A stretch of 31,599 bases of DNA from JBPRGH01 sp051418055 (GTDB lineage: Bacteria; Bacteroidota; Bacteroidia; Cytophagales; Cyclobacteriaceae), in NCBI GenBank assembly GCA_051418055.1, contig JBPRGH010000148.1, positions 1 through 31,599 of the forward strand, given 5' to 3'. Of this stretch, positions 7,131 to 14,214 are shown piece after piece. The notes under the pieces are model-generated. The model was not told where the DNA came from. It did no database searches and was given only the letters and a program-made list of their open reading frames with translations. The first letter of the stretch is position 1. Every line of letters begins with the position of its first letter. The position numbers were made by a program, and so were the translations under genes.

Positions 7131-7598
7131 TTAAACAGAAAACATCCCTTTAAGACACCCCCAGAGCTTTCTTTTTTTCTCTACATCTTTATTAATAGTA
7201 GACAGCTCATCCGCTTTTAAAAATTCCTTATCATCCTGAACTATGGCTTTATAGAGAGGAAGCTGATTGTAATAGGCATGGCCAAAAACAAGGACCTTTT
7301 TACTTTGAAGCTGGTCGTTCTCTTTATTCAAAACGGCAATATCTGAAAATTTAACATCTACAGCTTTTAATATAGCACCAAGCAACTTTTCTTCATCTTC
7401 ATTCAAAGGTGCAGAAACAACTGTTAACGGATAATCTACTTCAGCCTCCTTCTTAGCAGGCTCTTCAGTAATAGCTGCTTCATCGGATTCCGCTATATTA
7501 GCCTCTGGAGCTTCAGTTTTTTCTGACTCCTGTTTTGACTGGCGATTATCCGGGACCAGATAAATTTCTTCGGTTATAAAATATTTCAGGAACTCCAT
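7131..7598 (-). CDS. Hypothetical protein, possible DNA polymerase III psi (HolD)-like subunit
   Basis: A 155-residue cytoplasmic protein that I do not recognise with certainty. It has a short N-terminal peptide (MEFLKYFITEEIYLVPDN), an acidic low-complexity linker (about 20-52) and a compact alpha/beta domain (about 53-155). The domain pattern is PLTVVSAPLNEDEEKLLGAI, a KVLVFG strand, and a C-terminal KKRKLWGCLKGMF helix. This order resembles E. coli HolD: an N-terminal peptide of the LxxxxITxxxxLxxP type that binds the clamp loader, then LVMVANDLPAxxDPLVSDVL, a Leu-rich strand and a final ALW helix. The likeness is in pattern rather than clear identity. Neighbours give no support. The gene could instead be an unrelated lineage-specific protein. 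Confidence 0.35.
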   Translation of the reverse strand: MEFLKYFITEEIYLVPDNRQSKQESEKTEAPEANIAESDEAAITEEPAKKEAEVDYPLTVVSAPLNEDEEKLLGAILKAVDVKFSDIAVLNKENDQLQSKKVLVFGHAYYNQLPLYKAIVQDDKEFLKADELSTINKDVEKKRKLWGCLKGMFSV

Positions 7599-7606
7599 TG
7601 AGTGAG

Positions 7607-7676
7607 TTTAAAGTTTAAAGTTTAAAGTTCAAAGTTCATAGTTCCTGGTTTTTAGTTCACTATGGACTAAGGACTA
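7607..7676. repeat. Seven-base-period array A1 (TTTAAAG/TTCAAAG type)
   Basis: Ten consecutive heptamers without a phase slip: TTTAAAG three times, then TTCAAAG, TTCATAG, TTCCTGG, TTTTTAG, TTCACTA, TGGACTA and AGGACTA. It fills nearly the whole gap between the psi-like gene and the thioesterase gene. Confidence 0.85.
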
Positions 7677-7682
7677 ATAAAA

Positions 7683-8216
7683 TTAATCTTTTTTCGTTTT
7701 TTCCAGATTAAAAATTGACTTCAGTTCAACTGCTTCATCAGGTTTCATTCTTTTAGCCAGAACAAGCCTAAGCTGTCGGCGGCGCAAAGCACCGGCATAA
7801 AGTTCTTTTTCCTCATCTGTTTCAGGAACAACTTCAGGTACATCTATTGGTCTGCCTGACTGATCTACAGCAACAAATGTATAGAATGCAGAGTTGCTGG
7901 CGAATTTTTTCCCAGAGGGAATATCTTCTGCCTCTGCAAGGATTTGCACCTCCATAGAAGAATTAAAAGCACGTGTTACCTTGGCTTTTAGGGTCACCAC
8001 ATTACCTAATTGAATGGGTTTGGTAAAGGAAATGTTGTCTACCGATGCTGTCACAACTATTCTGTTAGAATGTTTTTGTGCAGATATAGCAGAAACTACA
8101 TCCATCCAGTGCATCAACCTTCCACCCATCAGATTATTCAATGTATTGGTATCGTTAGGAAGAACCAATTCTGTCATTGTTACAAATGATTCTTTTGCAA
8201 ATTTCTTTTTAGCCAT
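7683..8216 (-). CDS. Acyl-CoA thioesterase (hotdog, YciA/BFIT-like)
   Basis: A 177-residue acyl-CoA hydrolase of the hotdog superfamily. The signature LPNDTNTLNNLMGGRLMHWM (19-38) is followed by the conserved acidic residue D39. It is succeeded by DNISFTKPIQLGNVVTLKAK, typical of the YciA/cytosolic long-chain acyl-CoA hydrolase branch. The C-terminus (about 145-177) is an extra basic helix. It has its own perfect -7 box immediately upstream, so it is probably an independent unit. It differs from the shorter YbgC-like protein at 662-1048. The acyl chain preference is unknown. Confidence 0.9.
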   Translation of the reverse strand: MAKKKFAKESFVTMTELVLPNDTNTLNNLMGGRLMHWMDVVSAISAQKHSNRIVVTASVDNISFTKPIQLGNVVTLKAKVTRAFNSSMEVQILAEAEDIPSGKKFASNSAFYTFVAVDQSGRPIDVPEVVPETDEEKELYAGALRRRQLRLVLAKRMKPDEAVELKSIFNLEKTKKD

Positions 8217-8233
8217 AGATTTTGGGTTTCATG

Positions 8234-8241
8234 CAAATATA
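8234..8241 (-). promoter_or_regulatory. -7 promoter box for the thioesterase gene (TATATTTG)
   Basis: Minus-strand TATATTTG is a perfect TAnnTTTG match 18 bases upstream of the start codon. This implies a very short leader of about ten bases. Confidence 0.5.
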
Positions 8242-8250
8242 GGAAAGTAA

Positions 8251-8285
8251 AAATCAGAAATCAGAAATCGGAAATCAGAAATCTG
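8251..8285. repeat. Seven-base-period array A2 (AAATCAG)
   Basis: Five in-phase heptamers: AAATCAG, AAATCAG, AAATCGG, AAATCAG, AAATCTG. It lies just upstream of the thioesterase promoter box. Confidence 0.8.
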
Positions 8286-8344
8286 AAACCGAAGTGCAAC
8301 GGAGGTTCACTAGGGGATGTGCGGCATGCATTGCGGGTATGAGT

Positions 8345-8393
8345 AAATCAGAAGTGAGAGGTCGGAAAAAGGAAATCAGAAATATGTCCTATG
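8345..8393. repeat. Seven-base-period array A3 (AAATCAG-like, degenerate)
   Basis: Seven in-phase units: AAATCAG, AAGTGAG, AGGTCGG, AAAAAGG, AAATCAG, AAATATG, TCCTATG. It shares the unit of A2 but is more degraded. About 50 bases of unrelated sequence separate the two. Confidence 0.65.
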
Positions 8394-8399
8394 AATTTT

Positions 8400-8515
8400 T
8401 TTCTTCCAGTGAGTGATAGAAGCGGCACCCCATAGCAGGGGAGGATGTGTAAGGGCGCGAGGAGTATAGCGGATAGCACGACCCGACTGAGCTATTGAAG
8501 GCTTTATTTTTTTTG
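8400..8515. other. G+C-richer intergenic element, possible dispersed repeat or small RNA
   Basis: This segment of the 404-base gap between the thioesterase and pcm genes has no convincing reading frame. It is clearly richer in G+C than its surroundings, with pieces such as AAGCGGCACCCC and AGCGGATAGCACGACCC, and ends on the plus strand in GGCTTTATTTTTTTT (8500-8514). Similar-looking phrases occur as dispersed intergenic sequence in other Bacteroidota as I recall, but I cannot verify that here. It could be a small RNA ending at the T tract, or a decayed repeat. Confidence 0.3.
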
Positions 8516-8551
8516 CAATGGGTTATGCGAAGGAGGGGCACGGCCAATTTT

Positions 8552-8621
8552 AAATCAGAAATTAGAAATCTGAAGTCTGAAAAAACTTGGACTTTAAACC
8601 TTGAACTTTAAACTAGAAACT
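8552..8621. repeat. Seven-base-period array A4, composite
   Basis: Ten in-phase heptamers: AAATCAG, AAATTAG, AAATCTG, AAGTCTG, AAAAAAC, TTGGACT, TTAAACC, TTGAACT, TTAAACT, AGAAACT. The first half matches A2, and the second half is the reverse complement of A1-type units. The array runs exactly into the pcm stop codon. Confidence 0.85.
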
Positions 8622-9271
8622 CATTTCCCCCAGCCCTCTTTGCCTTTAAGGGGTACAAAGCTGAAAAAATCAAAAGTTTCTTCCTCAAAATCATTTGACC
8701 CTCTTTTTCTTATTTTAAGCATCTTTTGTGTTTCCAGGTCACCTACGGGGATTATTAATATACCTCCGATAGTAAGCTGGTCCAGCAGGTCTCTGGGAAC
8801 ATTAGGAGCGCCGGCAGTAACAATTATCCTGTCGTAAGGCGCGAAGACCGGAAGCCCTCTGGAGCCGTCACCATGGTAAAACCGCGGGCTGTAACCCATC
8901 AGGGGCAGGAAATTTTTGGTGCGATCGTAAAGTACCCGGTTATATTCCACGGTAAAGACATTTGCTCCCATTTCTATTAGCACACATGCCTGGTAACCAC
9001 TTCCGGTACCGATCTCCAAAACTTTATGTCCGGGTGCCACCTCGAGCTTTTCAGTTTGAAAGGCAACAGTATAAGGTTGTGATATGGTCTGTCCTTCACC
9101 AATAGGAAAAGCTTTATCCTGATAAGCATGCTGAAGAAAAGCATTATCAAAGAAGAAATGGCGGGGTACGGCTTTTATCGCATTCAGTACACGTTTGTCA
9201 CTAATTCCTTTTTGCTCAATAAATTTTACGAGTTTATTTCTTAATCCTTTGTGTTTGTAGGAATCTTCCAT
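8621..9271 (-). CDS. pcm: Protein-L-isoaspartate O-methyltransferase
   Basis: A 216-residue SAM-dependent methyltransferase that repairs isoaspartyl residues in aged proteins by methylating their alpha-carboxyl group. Motif I is VLEIGTGSGYQA (84-95). The upstream substrate motif GEGQTISQPYTVAFQ (58-72) is the family hallmark, and the post-I and later motifs (YDRIIVTAGAPNVP) follow. The length is standard. It is encoded alone; the gap to the next minus-strand gene (404 bases) is filled with repeat arrays. It is divergent from the sulfotransferase gene. Confidence 0.95.
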   Translation of the reverse strand: MEDSYKHKGLRNKLVKFIEQKGISDKRVLNAIKAVPRHFFFDNAFLQHAYQDKAFPIGEGQTISQPYTVAFQTEKLEVAPGHKVLEIGTGSGYQACVLIEMGANVFTVEYNRVLYDRTKNFLPLMGYSPRFYHGDGSRGLPVFAPYDRIIVTAGAPNVPRDLLDQLTIGGILIIPVGDLETQKMLKIRKRGSNDFEEETFDFFSFVPLKGKEGWGK

Positions 9272-9357
9272 CTATAGCCAGTAATAAAGAAGTTGAACTG
9301 CAAATAAACAATTATAACTTCAATTAATTAAACTATAAAAAACATAGTTGTTCAATT

Positions 9358-10281
9358 ATGAAAATTCTTCAGGCTGGAGCGGCCAAATCGGGTAATTTCT
9401 GGCTGTATAAAATTATCGATAATATATTTAAAGCAAAGGAGATCTCGAAGAAAAGTTTTGTCAGAGATCATCCTATTTATGAGCTGGCGAAAGACTGGAA
9501 GCTAAGCTATCCGGAACAATCCTCTATCGATATGCTGGATATTGAGAACCGTAAATGCTTCTGGCGTATAAGCTCAATTTTTCGGAAACCAATAGAAAAT
9601 ATTGATGATTATATAGCAGGCACTTCACATGTCTGGACGCATTCTCTTATTTGCGACAGGAGCCCGGAGATCTATAAAAAGTTTGATAAGGTAGTATATA
9701 TTATCCGTGACCCTCGCGACAGGATATTGTCTGAGGCGAAATTTGCTTTTTCTGATTATATGCAGCAGTACTTTCCATGCGAAGAAAAATCTCCTGAAGA
9801 ATACCTTGAGAAAAACTTCGTCAAAAGTATGAACCGCTGGCGATGGCATGTTTATGATCATCTGCGTTTTGCAAAGGAGCTGGATATTCATGTTGTGTTT
9901 TATGAGCGACTTTTAAAAGATTTTGATGCTGAATTTGACCGGCTGCTTAACTATCTTGATATTTCAATGGATGAGCGTAAAAAACAGTGGGTGAATGAGC
10001 AGGTGCAGTTTAATACAATGAAAAAAGAAAATGCCAGGCACCTTAATAAAAAACACTATGGCACCTGGGATAAAGTTTTAAATGAAAAGGATAAAGAAAT
10101 CGCTGAGGAAATTAATGAACAGTTGCTAAAAATGATGAAATATCCCAATGGAAGATTTATTGAGGGTTTATTACCTGAATTACCATCGAATTTATCAAAA
10201 GAATATATGGAGGGGCATCTTATGGATATAGGGAAGAAGTATTATGAAAGGACAGTGAGCTGGCATTCCAATTATGAATAA
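9358..10281 (+). CDS. Sulfotransferase-domain protein (PAPS-dependent)
   Basis: A 307-residue protein resembling cytosolic sulfotransferases, which move a sulfuryl group from PAPS to an acceptor. The N-terminal 5'-phosphosulfate-binding loop is AAKSGNFWLYKII (8-20), a variant of PKSGTTWL. The 3'-phosphate-binding segment is VVYIIRDPRDRILSEAKF (112-129), with R117 and S125 in the expected places. HVWTH (91-95) offers candidate catalytic histidines. No signal peptide or membrane segment is seen. There is no glycan or lipid biosynthesis gene beside it, so the acceptor is unknown. The family call is good; the substrate is not predictable. Confidence 0.85.
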   Translation: MKILQAGAAKSGNFWLYKIIDNIFKAKEISKKSFVRDHPIYELAKDWKLSYPEQSSIDMLDIENRKCFWRISSIFRKPIENIDDYIAGTSHVWTHSLICDRSPEIYKKFDKVVYIIRDPRDRILSEAKFAFSDYMQQYFPCEEKSPEEYLEKNFVKSMNRWRWHVYDHLRFAKELDIHVVFYERLLKDFDAEFDRLLNYLDISMDERKKQWVNEQVQFNTMKKENARHLNKKHYGTWDKVLNEKDKEIAEEINEQLLKMMKYPNGRFIEGLLPELPSNLSKEYMEGHLMDIGKKYYERTVSWHSNYE

Positions 10282-10324
10282 CAACTAAATGGTTATAGTA
10301 AATTAAGCTTTAGGTTCAAAAAAA

Positions 10325-10350
10325 ATCCCCACCTGAGGCCAGGCGGGGAT
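10325..10350 (-). terminator. Intrinsic terminator of pckA
   Basis: ATCCCC (10325-10330) pairs with GGGGAT (10345-10350). The stem continues through CCTG/CAGG with one mismatch and a four-base loop. On the minus strand it is followed by a run of eight T, so it ends pckA transcripts. It is convergent with the sulfotransferase gene. Confidence 0.8.
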
Positions 10351-10375
10351 AAACTAACTGCTGAGCATATTACTA

Positions 10376-11986
10376 TCAGGCATTTTCTCTTACCTGAGGT
10401 GCCGCATTAAGGATATCTTTATTTGCTCCATCTTCAAATTTCTCAAAATTCCTATTGAATGCATTAGCAAGCTCATTTGCTTTTTTATCATAAAGCTCCT
10501 TGTCTTCCCATGTATTCTTTGGGTTTAAGACATTTGTAGGAACATTCGGGCATTTGACAGGCATGTGTAATCCAAAGATCTCATGTTCCTGATAATCTAC
10601 CTCGTTAAGTTCTCCATTTAGAGCGGCAGAAATTAAAGCTCTCGTAATTTTAAGGCTCATCCTTTCTCCAACACCATAAGGACCGCCAGACCATCCGGTA
10701 TTTACCAGCCACACATTTACACCGGTATCCTGCATCTTTTTACTAAGCATTTCAGCATAAACTGTGGGATGAAGCGGCATAAAAGGAGCTCCGAAACAAG
10801 CCGAAAAAGCCATTACAGGCTCGGTAATTCCCGCTTCGGTACCTGCTACTTTAGCAGTATACCCTGAAATAAAATGGAAGGCAGCCTGATCGGGAGTAAG
10901 TTTGGAAATAGGAGGTAATACTCCATAAGCATCACAAGTCAGGAAGAATACATTTCTTGGATCTCTTCCAATAGAAGGTTCAGCTATATCTTCAATATGA
11001 TGGATCGGATAGCTTACACGTGTGTTTTCAGTTTTAGAGCTGTTATGAAAATCAACTTCCCCGTCTTTGATCACTACATTTTCCAGTATCGCCCCCTCTT
11101 TTATTGCATTAAATATTTCAGGCTCTTTCTCCTGCGACAAGTCAATTACTTTAGCATAGCAACCACCTTCAAAGTTGAAAATCGTATTCTCCGGGGACCA
11201 GCCGTGTTCATCGTCACCTATCAGGTTGCGATCAGGATCAGCGGATAAAGTTGTTTTTCCTGTTCCTGAAAGGCCAAAGAATAAAGCAGTGTCACCATCT
11301 CTTCCAATATTGGCTGAGCAGTGCATGCTAAGCACGTTTTTCTGGTGTGGTAAAATGAAATTAAGTGCAGAGAATACACCTTTTTTAATTTCTCCGGTAT
11401 ATCCTGTACCTCCCACTAATATTGTTTTCTTCTTGAAATTAAGTATCGCAAAATTATGCTGACGGGTGCCATCTTCTTCAGGATTTGCGCGGAAACCCGG
11501 AGCGTTAATTATTGTCCACTCCGGATCAAAATTCTTTAGCTCATCTTCAGTAGGTCTCAGGAACATATTATAGACAAACATATTGGACCACGGATATTCG
11601 TTAATCACACGAACGTTCAGTCTATATTTTGGATCAGCGCAGGCATAAGCATCTCTTACAAAAAGCTCCTTTTCAGAAAGATATTTAACCATCTTTTCCT
11701 GTAACTGGTCAAATTTATCTGCCTCGAAAGGAATGTTAATATTACCCCACCATACAGGGTCTTCTGTAATTTCATCTTTTACTATAAATCTGTCTTTTGG
11801 CGACCTTCCGGTAAATTCCCCTGTATCTACGGCAATTGCTCCGCTATTTACGCGCTCTGCCTGACCTTTTGCAACTGCTATGTCAGCAAGTTTTTCAGGT
11901 GAAAGATTCCAATGAACGGTGGCATTTTTTATTCCTAGCTTTTCTAAAGAAGCATCTTCAGCTTTTAAACCTTTTTCCGTCATCAT
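10376..11986 (-). CDS. pckA: Phosphoenolpyruvate carboxykinase (ATP)
   Basis: A 536-residue ATP-dependent PEP carboxykinase converting oxaloacetate and ATP to PEP, CO2 and ADP (gluconeogenesis, or the reverse anaplerotic direction). The P-loop kinase-1a motif GLSGTGKTTL is at 238-247, followed by the metal-binding DDEHGW (258-263). The substrate-binding RSPKDRF is at 61-67, and GGCYAKVIDLS also matches. The length is that of bacterial enzymes. There are two consecutive Met codons; the true start may be the second. It forms a single-gene unit with a perfect -7 box upstream and a terminator downstream. It is divergent from the peptide transporter genes. Confidence 0.97.
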   Translation of the reverse strand: MMTEKGLKAEDASLEKLGIKNATVHWNLSPEKLADIAVAKGQAERVNSGAIAVDTGEFTGRSPKDRFIVKDEITEDPVWWGNINIPFEADKFDQLQEKMVKYLSEKELFVRDAYACADPKYRLNVRVINEYPWSNMFVYNMFLRPTEDELKNFDPEWTIINAPGFRANPEEDGTRQHNFAILNFKKKTILVGGTGYTGEIKKGVFSALNFILPHQKNVLSMHCSANIGRDGDTALFFGLSGTGKTTLSADPDRNLIGDDEHGWSPENTIFNFEGGCYAKVIDLSQEKEPEIFNAIKEGAILENVVIKDGEVDFHNSSKTENTRVSYPIHHIEDIAEPSIGRDPRNVFFLTCDAYGVLPPISKLTPDQAAFHFISGYTAKVAGTEAGITEPVMAFSACFGAPFMPLHPTVYAEMLSKKMQDTGVNVWLVNTGWSGGPYGVGERMSLKITRALISAALNGELNEVDYQEHEIFGLHMPVKCPNVPTNVLNPKNTWEDKELYDKKANELANAFNRNFEKFEDGANKDILNAAPQVRENA

Positions 11987-12034
11987 GATTTTATTTGCGT
12001 CTATATATTAGTAATTGATTTTATTAATAAAGTA

Positions 12035-12042
12035 CAAAGGTA
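12035..12042 (-). promoter_or_regulatory. -7 promoter box for pckA (TACCTTTG)
   Basis: Minus-strand TACCTTTG is a perfect TAnnTTTG element about 49 bases upstream of the pckA start. The -33 region is T-rich without a clean TTG. Confidence 0.5.
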
Positions 12043-12141
12043 GTAATTATTCCACGGATATAAATGTACCACAGAAAATTTTTCAAACGATTGCACCATG
12101 TGCATAAGCTACTTGTTTCAACACATTTGCTTTTAGAAAGT

Positions 12142-12173
12142 TTTGGTAAAGTTAATGTTGCATATTAGCTTTA
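12142..12173 (+). promoter_or_regulatory. Candidate promoter for the OPT-POT transporter genes
   Basis: TTTG (12142-12145) is followed after 20 bases by TAGCTTTA (12166-12173), seven of eight matches to TTTG-N~19-TAnnTTTG. It lies about 50 bases upstream of the OPT start codon. The divergent pckA promoter is about 100 bases away, so the 236-base gap carries both. Confidence 0.45.
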
Positions 12174-12222
12174 GGGGTTTAAAAAATTTTAATAGCGCCG
12201 TAATACTCTAATAATCAAATCC

Positions 12223-14175
12223 ATGGAGGAGCAAGAAAAACCTTATATCGGGTCGGGCATAAAACTTCCTGAAACTACAGTTAAAGCATTTATATTAGGG
12301 GTAACACTTTCAGTAGTTCTATCCGGAGCCAATGCTTATTTAGGATTATTTGCCGGAATGACTGTCTCAGCTTCAATTCCTGCCGCTGTTATTTCAATGG
12401 CTTTATTGAAGATGTTCAGAGAATCGAATATCCTTGAAAATAATATTGTACAAACTGCTGCATCGGCAGGTGAATCTTTAGCGGCAGGTGTGATTTTTAC
12501 TTTTCCTGCCCTTGTGATCATGGGGTATTGGGAAGGGTTTAATTATCTTGAAACTGCACTCATAGCTTTATGTGGCGGTGTACTTGGAGTAATGTTCACA
12601 ATACCTTTACGGAAAGCATTGATCATTGACATGAAGTTAAAGTTTCCTGAGGGAGTAGCTACTTCTGAAGTTTTAAAGACCGGTCAGACGGGAGGAAAGG
12701 GAATTAAGTATCTGGCTATCGGAGGTATTATTGGCGCATTAGCAAAGCTATTTGATTCAGGTTTTAAGTTATGGGACGGATTATTTGCTAAAGCAACCTT
12801 TGCCGGTCAGAATACTTTAGTGTTTTTCGGCTTGAACTTATCGCCTGCTTTACTTGCAGTGGGTTATATTGTAGGATTTAGGATAGCCTTCCTGATCTTC
12901 CTGGGTGGTATGATCAGCTGGTGGATAGCCATTCCTATTTATGTGGCTGTTATGGGTATTCCTGCAGGAGCTGATCCGATTGATCTTGGGTACGGCATCT
13001 GGAGCTCACAAATAAGATTTTTAGGTGTCGGAGCCATGGTTGTGGGAGGATTATGGGCATTAGTAGGACTGAGGAAAACGCTGGGCGTTGCATTAAATGC
13101 AGCACTGGCGTCTTTTAAGGGAGCTGAAAAATTTGAGGATGTACCCCGGGCAGAAAGAGATACTCCAATGAAATGGGTGATAATTGCCATCGGCGCGATG
13201 ATTGTTCCGATCTTCATTATTTATTTAAGGGAAATACAGAATGTACCTATAACCATTCTTATGTCACTGATTATGGTGATCGCAGGATTTTTATTTGCCT
13301 CTGTTGCGGGATATATGGCTGGCCTTGTGGGAAGTTCAAATAATCCGATCTCAGGAGTTACAATTGCAACTATTCTAACCTCAGCTTTAATTCTTCTGGC
13401 TTTGATGGGTTCAGGAGCTGAAGGCGGACCTGTCGCTGCAATATTGATAGGATCAGTGGTTGCATGTGCTGCCGCAATAGCAGGGGATAATATGCAGGAT
13501 CTTAAAGCCGGTCATATTCTCGGTGCCACACCCTTCAGGCTTCAGATAATGCAGCTGACGGGAGTTGTGGCTGCAGCATTTACCTTGCCATGGGTGCTTA
13601 ATTTGTTATATACTGCATATGGATTCGGGCCTACTACCCCTGAAAACCCTGATTCTCTTACTGCTCCTCAAGCAACATTAATGGCTAGTGTGGCTGACGG
13701 TGTATTTGGGGGTGGTCTTCCATGGACAATGGTATTTATAGGAGCAGGGATAGGGATCCTTATAATCATATTGGATCAGATTCAGGCTGCAAGAGGTTCT
13801 GATTTTCGATTTCCGGTTCTAGCTGTCGCTGTAGGATTATATCTTCCTTTTGAACTTGACAGTTCCATTATGCTGGGGGGAATTGTTGCATTGCTTGTGG
13901 GGCGTTATCAAAGTGCCAATCCAATGAAAGAAGGTTTTAAAATGGCAATTCAGCGGAGCAACAGATCAGGATTATTATTTGCATCTGGATTGATAACAGG
14001 AGAGGCTTTATTAGGTATTTTAATTGCCTTACCTATAGCTATTTATGAATCTACTGACGTGCTGGCGCTTACCGATGAGTCATTTGGTAGTCTGCCGGGG
14101 CTTATAATTATACTGACTGTTTGCTACTTATTGTATAGAATTGCAGTAAAGGCATACCATCGAAAAGAAGAATAA
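12223..14175 (+). CDS. OPT-family oligopeptide transporter
   Basis: A 650-residue polytopic membrane protein of the OPT family, which take up oligopeptides or metal-siderophore-type ligands with protons. The start (GSGIKLPETTVKAFILGVTL) and the conserved patches NAYLGLFAGMTVSASIPAAV and KFPEGVATSEVLKTGQ are typical of bacterial OPT proteins. AGDNMQDLKAGHILGATPFR lies at about 423-442. About 15-16 hydrophobic segments can be traced. It is followed after 39 bases by a POT peptide symporter on the same strand, suggesting a shared peptide-uptake unit. Peptide as substrate is inferred from family and neighbour. Confidence 0.93.
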   Translation: MEEQEKPYIGSGIKLPETTVKAFILGVTLSVVLSGANAYLGLFAGMTVSASIPAAVISMALLKMFRESNILENNIVQTAASAGESLAAGVIFTFPALVIMGYWEGFNYLETALIALCGGVLGVMFTIPLRKALIIDMKLKFPEGVATSEVLKTGQTGGKGIKYLAIGGIIGALAKLFDSGFKLWDGLFAKATFAGQNTLVFFGLNLSPALLAVGYIVGFRIAFLIFLGGMISWWIAIPIYVAVMGIPAGADPIDLGYGIWSSQIRFLGVGAMVVGGLWALVGLRKTLGVALNAALASFKGAEKFEDVPRAERDTPMKWVIIAIGAMIVPIFIIYLREIQNVPITILMSLIMVIAGFLFASVAGYMAGLVGSSNNPISGVTIATILTSALILLALMGSGAEGGPVAAILIGSVVACAAAIAGDNMQDLKAGHILGATPFRLQIMQLTGVVAAAFTLPWVLNLLYTAYGFGPTTPENPDSLTAPQATLMASVADGVFGGGLPWTMVFIGAGIGILIIILDQIQAARGSDFRFPVLAVAVGLYLPFELDSSIMLGGIVALLVGRYQSANPMKEGFKMAIQRSNRSGLLFASGLITGEALLGILIALPIAIYESTDVLALTDESFGSLPGLIIILTVCYLLYRIAVKAYHRKEE

Positions 14176-14214
14176 CTATAAATTAACCATACATTTAACA
14201 CTTAACCTATAAAA

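Noticed and set aside
7607..8621. Regular short repeats that could be taken for a CRISPR array
   Set aside because: The repeats are tandem seven-base units without unique spacers of 26-40 bases, and no cas genes are present.
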